Shown here piece by piece: positions 26,466 through 34,152 of a stretch of DNA of 64,000 nt; the stretch's first letter is position 1, and each line of letters begins with the position of its first letter. Source of the stretch: Clostridia bacterium. GTDB taxonomy: Bacteria > Bacillota > Clostridia > Oscillospirales > CAG-272. The translations under genes were made by a program, and so were the position numbers. Below the pieces are notes generated by a model. It did no database searches, was not told where the DNA came from, and saw only the letters and a list, made by a program, of their open reading frames with translations. The stretch lies in the NCBI GenBank assembly GCA_017387685.1, contig JAFOEU010000002.1, positions 62,001-126,000 on the forward strand, written 5' to 3'.

Positions 26466-28580
26466 TTATTTGTTACGAATCGCAAAAATCTTTGAAAAAA
26501 ACAACGAAATCTGAGCTATTACGAGTTCGCGCTTGATAGAGCGTTTGGCTTTTGTTAACTCTCTGTCTTTGCGGTTTACGTTGGAAATACGACTCATAAT
26601 TTCAAGAGATTTTTTTAGATATTCCGTTTTGTCACTTCGATAAAGGTAGGATATTCTATAATATGACAGCGCAAGATTGATGTAGTCTTCGACTGTTTCG
26701 GTTTTGTGTGCGATCAATTTTTGTATTTCCAAGGACTTGATATAATAATGCTTTGCAGTATCAAGATCATCGCAAAAATAGTAATAGTCGCCGAGTGAGT
26801 TGCAGATCGGTAGAAGTTTGCGCTTTTCCTTCAGAGTGTCTACTTCTTTTGCAAGGCTTTCCCGTAACTCGAATGCCTTTAGCAAATAATGTTCAGCACT
26901 GTCGAAATCGCTGCAGGATGCGTATATATCACCGACGTTTTTGCAAATTGCCGCGAGCTCGCGCCTTGCGTCTGCCGTACCGGTTTCCGTTGCTATAGCC
27001 TCACTTAATTCCAATGCCTTGAGATAATATTTTTCCGCGCCGTCGCAGTCATCGAAGCGGCTGCGGATATCTCCGAGAGATCTGCAGATTATTGCCAGAT
27101 CGCGCTTGGATTCAATGGTTGAGTTTTTTCTTTCGATATCCCTTCTTATTTCCAGAGCTTTAAGATAATATTTTTCGGCATTATTGAGATCATTGTGTTT
27201 AGCACGAATATCACCGACGTCTTTATAAACTATGGAACGGTTGCGTCTGATCTTATCTATATAGGTTGCACTGTATATGGATTCGGAGATTTCCAATGCC
27301 TTGAGAAAATATTTGTTCGCTTCCTCAAGATCGCCGCGATTTCGCCTGATTGATCCCAAGTTGCAGAAAATTATAGAAAGATCGCTTCTGTCTTCAATGC
27401 TGCCGCTTTGACGTTCAATAGCCTCGGCTATCTCCGCGTGTTTCAGACAGTGCTTTTCAGCGGCACTGTAATCTTCGTGCGAATAACGCATTACTGAGAG
27501 TACGTTATATATATCACTCAAAGCGCGCAGGGAGTCGACGGTGTTGCTTTTGCGTGCAATGATTTCCAATATCCCCGCAGCCTTAAGATAATACACCTCG
27601 GCGCACTCAACGTCGTCAAGTTCCTTTCTGGCGTCTCCGAGCCTGCAGTAAGCGTCGGAAATACAGCGGTGAGTCCGCTCTGTATTGAATATTTCGTGAA
27701 TATCCTTGCTCTCGGAAAGCATTTCGTCATATATTTCTTCCGCTTCGTCTGTTTGTGTAAGTTCTAAAAGAAGATCTCCGAGAGTCAGAAGATCACATAA
27801 ATAACCGAGCGCGGAGCCCTCATCTTGCTTTTCCGCAAATGTTTCTTTGCGGGAATCAACGAGCTTTTTCTGCCATTCTGTTGCCTTGTTTCGGTCCCTT
27901 TCGGCTCCATCGCCGTAGCGATAGACCGAAACGAGCTTTTTCACGGCATCTGTGAGACCTGCCTCTGCGGCGGAAGTTATGAGCGCAAGCGCACGTTCTT
28001 CATCTTTTGGCACGTCTATGCCAGAGAGGCAGGCAAGACCGATATGATAATTATCCTCGGGATTATCACATATTTCGCGAGATCTTTTGATTTTTTCTGC
28101 AAGTTCATCGCTGATGAGAATAGAGGTCAGAAAACGGGTAAGCGTTTCCTCATAGGAGATGACCTCGTCTTTATGCAGGTACTTGCCGATAAACTTCAAA
28201 TCGCCGCATTTGGAGCTGAATAATTCGTCGAGTTTGCTTTCTGTCATGATCGGCAGGATCGGAATATGATTTTCAATCGCAAGTCTGAATTCGATATCAA
28301 GCGCGGGATTTTTCGTTGTCAACAACCTTGTCGTTACGGGCATAACGATAAGGTTCATTTCTTTAAAGCTGAATTTAAAGTCATCGTCGCGCTCCGCGTT
28401 TGCGTTCTCGAGATAGAAAAAAGCGCAGTTACGGTTGTTTTCTTTTTCGAGAGTATTCAGAATCTCATTCGAGATCTTTTCAAAATACCTTCCGTAATCG
28501 TCGGGGTGTGCGCAGAAATATGCCTTTTGCTTACCCTGCGCGGTCTGCTCGCCTCGGGTGACGTATTTTAAAACTGCCAT
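26466..28580 (-). CDS. TIR-like N-domain + Sel1/TPR repeat protein
   Basis: 704 residues, cytoplasmic, no signal peptide until a short hydrophobic stretch at the very end (LFFSKIFAI). Residues 1-150 have an alpha/beta TIR-like pattern: KAYFCAHPDDYGRYF, LIVMPVTTRLLTT, IEFRLAIENHIPILPIM, FIGKYL. Residues 180-240 read as Sel1-type repeats (GLACLSGIDVPKDEERALALI). From about 270 to 660 there are seven to eight TPRs with a 42-44 residue period, each with the core AEKYYLKALE and GDIRA. Architecture suggests a protein-interaction scaffold or a stress or defence sensor. In my recollection many relatives carry a second, canonical TIR domain after the first; none is present here. RBS AAGGAGAT precedes the ATG. 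Confidence 0.75.
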   Translation of the reverse strand: MAVLKYVTRGEQTAQGKQKAYFCAHPDDYGRYFEKISNEILNTLEKENNRNCAFFYLENANAERDDDFKFSFKEMNLIVMPVTTRLLTTKNPALDIEFRLAIENHIPILPIMTESKLDELFSSKCGDLKFIGKYLHKDEVISYEETLTRFLTSILISDELAEKIKRSREICDNPEDNYHIGLACLSGIDVPKDEERALALITSAAEAGLTDAVKKLVSVYRYGDGAERDRNKATEWQKKLVDSRKETFAEKQDEGSALGYLCDLLTLGDLLLELTQTDEAEEIYDEMLSESKDIHEIFNTERTHRCISDAYCRLGDARKELDDVECAEVYYLKAAGILEIIARKSNTVDSLRALSDIYNVLSVMRYSHEDYSAAEKHCLKHAEIAEAIERQSGSIEDRSDLSIIFCNLGSIRRNRGDLEEANKYFLKALEISESIYSATYIDKIRRNRSIVYKDVGDIRAKHNDLNNAEKYYLKALEIRRDIERKNSTIESKRDLAIICRSLGDIRSRFDDCDGAEKYYLKALELSEAIATETGTADARRELAAICKNVGDIYASCSDFDSAEHYLLKAFELRESLAKEVDTLKEKRKLLPICNSLGDYYYFCDDLDTAKHYYIKSLEIQKLIAHKTETVEDYINLALSYYRISYLYRSDKTEYLKKSLEIMSRISNVNRKDRELTKAKRSIKRELVIAQISLFFSKIFAIRNK

Positions 28581-28609
28581 ATCGGTATCTCCTTGCGATT
28601 TATGTTTTA

Positions 28610-28638
28610 ATTATACATTATCCGTCGTATATTGTCAA
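28610..28638 (-). promoter_or_regulatory. Consensus sigma-A promoter of the TIR-like/TPR gene
   Basis: Minus strand: TTGACA, 17 bp, TATAAT. Confidence 0.88.
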
Positions 28639-28764
28639 GGAAAACAATTATTTCCGTTAATAAATATTAATTATTGATACACAAAATATTTATCCGAACT
28701 AAACACTTGAGTGATATAATAACTTTGAATAATTCTGACTTTTACCAAAAAGGAGAAAAAGATT

Positions 28765-30060
28765 ATGAATGCACAGACTTTAAAGGAAAATATACTTTCG
28801 GGCGCGCTTGACGTGCGTCTTGCGAAGCTTTACGGCTCGGACGAGACTGTTCTTTCCGCGCAGAGAACAAGATATGCCGCGCTGATCGACGAGTTCGCAT
28901 CGCGCTACGGTGCTGACCGCGATATCGCGCTTTTCTCGACCCCCGGCAGAAGCGAGCTTTCGGGCAACCACACCGACCACAACCACGGCTGCGTAATCGC
29001 GGGCAGTATCGACCTCGATATCATCGCGGTTGCCGCAAAGAATGAGGACTCCACCGTCCGCATCAAGAGCGAGGGCTTCCCCGAGGACGTTGTTGATATC
29101 AATGCTTTCAACACTCCCGACGAGGCTCGTTTCGGCAAGTCGGATGCTCTTATCGCGGGCGTTGCTGACGGTTTCCGCGCGCGCGGATTTGCTGTCGGCG
29201 GCTACGATGCTTGCACTACATCGAGCGTTCTCAAGGGCTCGGGACTTTCCTCCTCCGCCGCTTTCGAGAATATGGTCGGACTTATGCTTTCGCATTTTTA
29301 TAATGAAGGCGTCGTTGACTTCGTAACCCTCGCGCAGATCTCTCAGTATTCGGAGAACAAGTTCTTCGGCAAGCCCTGCGGACTTATGGACCAGGTCGCT
29401 TGCGCGGCGGGAGGTATCGTTTCGATCGACTTTGCCGACACATCCGCTCCCATCGTTGAGAAGGTTGATTTCGACCTCACCGGCGCTGGCTATTGCCTCT
29501 GCATCGTAAACACCGGCGGTAACCACGCAGACCTCACCCCCGATTATGCCGCTGTACCCGCAGAGATGAAGGCTGTTGCTGCAGAGCTCGGCGCTTCGGT
29601 GCTTCGCGAGTCGAGCAGAGAAGAGCTGATGAAGAATATTGCCGCACTCCGCGAGAAGGTCGGCGACCGCGCGATCCTTCGTGCGCTTCATTTCTTCGCA
29701 GAGAACGAGCGTGTTGCAGAGCAGAAGTCCGCGCTCAAGTCGGGCGATCTTGCTAAGTATTTTGAAGGCGTTCTTTCCTCGGGAAGGTCCTCCTTCTGCT
29801 ATCTCCAAAACGTTTACACCACCGCAAACGTATCCGAGCAGGGCATTTCTCTCGCGCTTAATCTCTGCGAGAGCTATCTCTCGAAGCTCGACGTTCCCAC
29901 CGCTTGGCGTGTTCACGGCGGCGGCTTTGCGGGTACAGTTCAGGCTTACGTTCCCGCAAAGGATGCCGATGGCTTCGTAACTCTTCTTGAGAGCGTATTC
30001 GGTAAGGGCTCTTGCTACCTGCTCCACGTCAGACCCTCGGGAGCTGTAAAAGTATTTTAA
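28765..30060 (+). CDS. galK: Galactokinase (GHMP kinase family)
   Basis: 431 residues, cytoplasmic. Phosphorylates a hexose, presumably galactose, at C1 with ATP. GHMP order is complete: substrate signature TPGRSELSGNHTDHNHG (59-75), phosphate loop VLKGSGLSSSAAFENM, central GKPCGLMDQVACAAGG and late RVHGGGFAGT. The signature differs from the classical GR(I/V)NLIGEHTDYN (Glu to Asn, Tyr to His), a variant I associate with Firmicute GalK-like proteins, so a related sugar is possible. RBS AAGGAG precedes the ATG; an extended TGATATAAT (28712-28720) without a clear -35 is the likely promoter. First gene of a run that continues to rlmH. galE and galT are not in the window. Confidence 0.85.
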   Translation: MNAQTLKENILSGALDVRLAKLYGSDETVLSAQRTRYAALIDEFASRYGADRDIALFSTPGRSELSGNHTDHNHGCVIAGSIDLDIIAVAAKNEDSTVRIKSEGFPEDVVDINAFNTPDEARFGKSDALIAGVADGFRARGFAVGGYDACTTSSVLKGSGLSSSAAFENMVGLMLSHFYNEGVVDFVTLAQISQYSENKFFGKPCGLMDQVACAAGGIVSIDFADTSAPIVEKVDFDLTGAGYCLCIVNTGGNHADLTPDYAAVPAEMKAVAAELGASVLRESSREELMKNIAALREKVGDRAILRALHFFAENERVAEQKSALKSGDLAKYFEGVLSSGRSSFCYLQNVYTTANVSEQGISLALNLCESYLSKLDVPTAWRVHGGGFAGTVQAYVPAKDADGFVTLLESVFGKGSCYLLHVRPSGAVKVF

Positions 30061-30078
30061 TCGAAAGGAATATCTGCC

Positions 30079-30489
30079 GTGAAAAGACAGAATTCACAAA
30101 ACAAACCTCAGTCGGTCAAGGAAGCCGCTTCCGCTTTCAACTGGCGTCGCGCGCTTATGCTTGCTATGTCGACCGTTTGCGCAATGGGCTTCTACTTTTT
30201 CCTTTCAAGCACCTCGCTCTGGAAGGTTGCGGTAATTGCATACGTTGCAATCGCTTCGGTGCTTATCGTCGCGTATTTCATCATCAACCGCGCGTTTACG
30301 GGCAGCGGCGTTACCTATGAAATGCTCCCCGATACAATGACCAAGCAGGAAAAGGATGAATACCTTGCTGACGTTGCAGAGCGCGAAAAGCGTTCTCGCC
30401 CGATGCTTATGGTTATTTTCCCTATAATAATTACCCTTCTCATTGATCTTTTCCGTCTCTTCGTGATCGACGGATTTGCCGGAAAATGA
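30079..30489 (+). CDS. Three-TM membrane protein, function unknown
   Basis: 136 residues from GTG 30079, with AAAGGAA 9 nt upstream. Three membrane segments at about 20-40, 47-68 and 108-130, with a short acidic cytosolic stretch TKQEKDEYLADVAEREKRS between the second and third. Starts 18 nt after galK and its stop overlaps the start of the walJ-like gene by 4 nt, so it is translated within this operon. I do not recognise a family. Confidence 0.8.
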   Translation: MKRQNSQNKPQSVKEAASAFNWRRALMLAMSTVCAMGFYFFLSSTSLWKVAVIAYVAIASVLIVAYFIINRAFTGSGVTYEMLPDTMTKQEKDEYLADVAEREKRSRPMLMVIFPIIITLLIDLFRLFVIDGFAGK

Positions 30490-31259
30490 GCGAGATAAAG
30501 ATAGGAACGCTTTGCTCGGGATCGAAGGGAAACTGCACGCTGATAAAGTACCGCGACACCGCGATCCTCGTTGACGCGGGACGCTCGACAAAGTACATAA
30601 AGAGCGCTCTTGCCTCCGTCGGACTTGCCCCCGAGGATATCAGCGCAATCTTCCTGACACATTCCCACAGCGACCACACCTCTGCGCTCAAGGTATGGAG
30701 CTCGCACTATAAGGTGCCGATCCACGCAAGCCGCGCGGTATGCTCTGCCGTTTGCACAAAATGTGACAGAGAACTGCTCTGTCCGCATACTCTCATCTTC
30801 GAAGAGCAAATCGGTGATATCACCGTCAAAAGCTTTCCGACCGACCACGATTCTGCAGGCTCTGTCGGATACAGATTTGAAGCGGGAGGCGTCATCCTCG
30901 GCGTTGCGACCGACCTTGGACGCGTGACCGATTACGTTCGCGACGGACTTTGCGGATGCACTGCCGCGGTCATCGAGTCGAATCACGACGTAGATATGCT
31001 GATGAACGGTCCCTATCCGCCTGATCTCAAACAGCGCATTCTTTCGCGCTACGGTCACCTTTCGAACGAAAGCGGTGCAGAGTTCGCGCGTTACCTTGCC
31101 GATCACGGTACAAGGAAGCTTATGCTTGCGCATCTTTCCGAGATCAACAACACTCCCGAGCTTGCGCACCGAGCATCGGTCGCGGCGCTTTCCGATATTC
31201 TTTCCGATATCGAGCTTGCCGTTGCCGAGCCCGCAGAACCCGTGATCTTCGAATTATAA
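30486..31259 (+). CDS. walJ: MBL-fold metallohydrolase, WalJ/YycJ-like
   Basis: 257 residues, cytoplasmic. Metallo-beta-lactamase fold with LCSGSKGNCTLI at the start, metal motif THSHSDH (58-64), FPTDHDSAGSVGY, SNHDVDML and a late HLSEINNTPELA. WalJ/YycJ is a double-strand DNA 5' exonuclease linked to cell division in Bacillus. It overlaps the preceding gene (ATGA) and lies 12 nt before rlmH. The walJ-rlmH pairing is a common arrangement in Firmicutes, which supports the call. The walRK regulators are not in the window. Confidence 0.9.
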   Translation: MSEIKIGTLCSGSKGNCTLIKYRDTAILVDAGRSTKYIKSALASVGLAPEDISAIFLTHSHSDHTSALKVWSSHYKVPIHASRAVCSAVCTKCDRELLCPHTLIFEEQIGDITVKSFPTDHDSAGSVGYRFEAGGVILGVATDLGRVTDYVRDGLCGCTAAVIESNHDVDMLMNGPYPPDLKQRILSRYGHLSNESGAEFARYLADHGTRKLMLAHLSEINNTPELAHRASVAALSDILSDIELAVAEPAEPVIFEL

Positions 31260-31271
31260 GAGGAAACAAAA

Positions 31272-31751
31272 GTGATTAATATCAAATTCATAGTCCTCGG
31301 TAATATCAAGGAGAGCTATCTCCGCGATGCTATTGCGGAATACGTAAAACGCCTCGGTGCGTTTGCCAAGGTCGAGCTTTGCGAGCTCAAGGAAGCGCGA
31401 CTTCCCGACAATCCCTCGCAGAGTCACATCGACGCCGCCCTTGAGGACGAGGCACAGAGAATATGCGCCGCTATACCTCCGAGATCGCACGTCGTTGCGC
31501 TTGCGGTTGAGGGCAAGCAGATGTCCTCCGAGGATCTCGCGGCACATATCGAAAACGTGTCGCAGAGCGCATCGACCGTATGCTTCATCATCGGCAGCTC
31601 GCACGGACTTGCGGACCGGGTAAAGAATATGGCAAATTACAAGCTCTCTCTCTCAAAAATGACATTCCCGCATCAGCTCTTCCGAGTGATGCTCCTTGAG
31701 CAGGTCTACCGCGCTTTCAACATAATTAAAGGCACTAAATATCATAAGTGA
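31272..31751 (+). CDS. rlmH: 23S rRNA (pseudouridine1915-N3)-methyltransferase RlmH
   Basis: 159 residues, the standard length. SPOUT-class enzyme that methylates pseudouridine 1915 in helix 69 of 23S rRNA, with SAM. The trefoil-knot region is complete: VCFIIGSSHGL and the C-terminal KMTFPHQLFRVMLLEQVYRAFNI-type tail ending KGTKYHK. GTG start at 31272 with GAGGAAA upstream; there is no better ATG. Probably the last essential gene of the galK operon; the next gene starts 25 nt further on. Confidence 0.96.
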   Translation: MINIKFIVLGNIKESYLRDAIAEYVKRLGAFAKVELCELKEARLPDNPSQSHIDAALEDEAQRICAAIPPRSHVVALAVEGKQMSSEDLAAHIENVSQSASTVCFIIGSSHGLADRVKNMANYKLSLSKMTFPHQLFRVMLLEQVYRAFNIIKGTKYHK

Positions 31752-31776
31752 TATTTTTACATAATTGGAGAAAAAT

Positions 31777-34026
31777 ATGCGTTTATTCAATGATATAGCG
31801 AAGCGTACGGTTGCGTTTCTTCTGCTTGCCGTCACAGCCTTCGCATCTATCACCTATTCGCTCGGGTACTATGATTTTTCCTTCATAGAACGCCCAAATA
31901 ACGGTTATAACGATGCTTGGACTCAGGACTATCTCGGAACTCTCGAGCCGGGTACGAATATTTCGGATTTCACCGGTGTTACGGGTGAGTCAACAACTTA
32001 TCCCGCCACAGACCCCGTAACGTCGCCTGTGACCGATCCGATCACTCAGCCACCGTCAACCTCAACAATCGCCCCCGATACCACGGCTCGTCCTTCGGTT
32101 GATACTACTTCGCCCGAAACAACTCCTCCCGATCAGCCCACCTTCCCCGGCAGCTCATCCACTCTTGCGGACTATCTTGCCGAGGGATATAAGATAAGCT
32201 GGGCTAATTACGATCCATCAATGCAATTTGCAGAGGTCGTTCTCAACTCCGACGGACTTGACTCCTATACGCAGGGTAGCTACAAGATGGTCAGAGTTCT
32301 TATGGAGCTTGATTACGGTGAGGGACACCGCGAAGTCGGCCAGTATGTCAACAAAAGTGAGCTTCGCCCCTCGCTCGAGGTCTATATGGGATATATACTC
32401 ATTGATTCAGGCGTAGGAAACGTTATTTCAGGTATCAGCGATAAGCTTTATACCGATTCCGTCAGAGTCAGCATTTACGATTCTGGGGGCAATTTCATCG
32501 GTATTTACCCCGGCGAAGAGATCATTCCCGCCTATACCCGCGACAGCAAGGACAGGCCTGTGTTCGTTTATAAGAACGTCTACTATTATCTGAATGCCGA
32601 AACAGGTCGCTTTGAGCTTTCGGATTTCAATCCTACGATTGACTGCCGCGGACTTTATTTCGATTACAATCCCGATTTTGGCAAGAGCGACAATAAGTAT
32701 AAGATATACAGCACCGTTCAGACGATCACCGAGACCTTCGTTATGAAGGATACAACGAGCTATTATACGAGATACGGCGTTGACTCCCGTCTTGCGGAGC
32801 AGATATATCTTACCTACCCGAAATTCGCAAATCAGATAGCGCAGGAATTCCAACCCGGAAAATATTACAACAGACTTTTCGCAGAAAAGCTTGCAGAGGT
32901 AATTAAAGGAATTGCAATAAACGGAATTACTACAGAGGTTCCCGTGATTCCCGAAGAAACCGAGCCGCCCGAAACAACCGAATCACCCGAAACAACGCTT
33001 GATCCCGAAGCAACGGGCGATCCCGAAGCAACGGTCGATCCCGAAGCAACGGGCGAGCCTGAAACTACGTTAGAACCCGAAACGACAGCAGAACCTGAAA
33101 CGACAACGGAACCCGAAACTACGATAGAACCCGAAGCTACAGTTGTTCCCGAAGTTACCACCCACGTTATAACCGAGGAAACTACCGTCGAGGGACCTCA
33201 ACCGAGAAGCCTTATCGTCAGCAACGATGATGCGGATAAAGACGGCGTTCCCGACAGAATTACAATCGACCTCGTCTACGATGCTTACCGATTTACCTAT
33301 CGCGCGAGCGAGCCGAAGATCGATACCTCAAAGGTTACCACCAATAAGTACACCAAGAATCAGTATATTACCCACACTATAAGCTGGAATACCGATTTCA
33401 AGTATGCTAAGGCGTATAATTTCAGCGAGAATCGTGCTTATACGGTTGACGATAAGGGCATCGTTAAGATCATCAATACGAGCGGCAACTCTGCTGTGTA
33501 TCTTTATAACGAGTATAAGGCAAGCAGCTCGGGCGGTTCTTATTACCGTCTTCAGTACTATACCGAGCCCTTCGAACGCGATGAATATATGCTCGGTCAT
33601 TATTACTTCAATGACGGGCTTATCCGTATGCGCGTAGTTGAGATCCGTCCTCACAAGCCCGACATTTACGAGGAGCAGTATGAGGTTCTCGTTAATACGA
33701 GTGGCAAGCAGGTAGCGGTCGTTCCTGAGGGATACAATCTCGTTTCCTACTCCGACAGCGTTCTTCTTGTCGAGCGTGACGGAAGATACGGGTATTATCA
33801 CCGCGATGGCTATTGGGTAGCACAGCCTATCTACACCTATGCAGCTCCCTTTATCGAGGGGCTTGCCGTTGTAGGCTACACCGACGGCATCAAGGGCGTT
33901 ATTGACACCGCCGGAAATATCGTAATTCCTTTCCGCTATACCTCGATTTCAAATGCGTCGACAGGTATTTTTGCTTGCTTCAGCGAGGCGGATGGCTGGA
34001 AGGTATACGCGAAATTAAGTAAATGA
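31777..34026 (+). CDS. Surface protein with Pro/Glu/Thr repeats and C-terminal WG repeats
   Basis: 749 residues. Starts at ATG 31777 (TTGGAGAAAAAT upstream contains the RBS; the TTG itself is in frame but is part of it). An N-terminal membrane segment (about 10-28) serves as signal or anchor. Residues 60-130 and 385-470 are Thr/Pro/Glu-rich linkers, the second made of six-residue repeats (EPETTx). Between them is a beta-rich domain with EGYKISWANY and VYKNVYYYLNAETG. The C-terminal 130 residues hold three to four WG-type repeats (LVERDGRYGYYHRDGYWV, GIKGVIDTAGNIVIPFRY). The WG repeat is a beta module found in surface and regulatory proteins; ligand unknown. Confidence 0.78.
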   Translation: MRLFNDIAKRTVAFLLLAVTAFASITYSLGYYDFSFIERPNNGYNDAWTQDYLGTLEPGTNISDFTGVTGESTTYPATDPVTSPVTDPITQPPSTSTIAPDTTARPSVDTTSPETTPPDQPTFPGSSSTLADYLAEGYKISWANYDPSMQFAEVVLNSDGLDSYTQGSYKMVRVLMELDYGEGHREVGQYVNKSELRPSLEVYMGYILIDSGVGNVISGISDKLYTDSVRVSIYDSGGNFIGIYPGEEIIPAYTRDSKDRPVFVYKNVYYYLNAETGRFELSDFNPTIDCRGLYFDYNPDFGKSDNKYKIYSTVQTITETFVMKDTTSYYTRYGVDSRLAEQIYLTYPKFANQIAQEFQPGKYYNRLFAEKLAEVIKGIAINGITTEVPVIPEETEPPETTESPETTLDPEATGDPEATVDPEATGEPETTLEPETTAEPETTTEPETTIEPEATVVPEVTTHVITEETTVEGPQPRSLIVSNDDADKDGVPDRITIDLVYDAYRFTYRASEPKIDTSKVTTNKYTKNQYITHTISWNTDFKYAKAYNFSENRAYTVDDKGIVKIINTSGNSAVYLYNEYKASSSGGSYYRLQYYTEPFERDEYMLGHYYFNDGLIRMRVVEIRPHKPDIYEEQYEVLVNTSGKQVAVVPEGYNLVSYSDSVLLVERDGRYGYYHRDGYWVAQPIYTYAAPFIEGLAVVGYTDGIKGVIDTAGNIVIPFRYTSISNASTGIFACFSEADGWKVYAKLSK
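33001..33144 (+). repeat. Eight 18-bp tandem units coding for (D/E)PExTx
   Basis: GATCCCGAAGCAACGGGC-type units. The first three are nearly identical and the rest diverge at third codon positions (GAACCCGAAACTACG...). In-frame, so copy number changes would alter linker length without breaking the protein. Confidence 0.88.
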
Positions 34027-34032
34027 TTTATT

Positions 34033-34065
34033 AAAGAGCATCTTTTTTGAAAAGGTGCTCTTTTG
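34033..34065 (+). terminator. Terminator of the WG-repeat gene
   Basis: AAAGAGCATCTTTT / AAAAGGTGCTCTTT (one wobble) followed by TTTTG. Confidence 0.85.
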
Positions 34066-34077
34066 TTAATAAAAACT

Positions 34078-34119
34078 ATGCTTTTTCGTCTTATTGAGTC
34101 GAAAAACATAGAGTATAAT
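34078..34119 (+). promoter_or_regulatory. Probable promoter with inverted repeat before the OB-fold lipoprotein
   Basis: TATAAT at 34114-34119 with only a poor -35 (TTATTG, 34091-34096). ATG-C-TTTTTCG and CGAAAAACAT form an inverted repeat (34078-34110) around the -35, which might be an operator. Confidence 0.45.
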
Positions 34120-34152
34120 ATTGAGGTTAAAAATACCGAAAGGAAAAAGAAA

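Noticed and set aside
33001..33144. CRISPR-like regular repeats
   Set aside because: Units are contiguous, 18 bp and in coding frame; there are no spacers.
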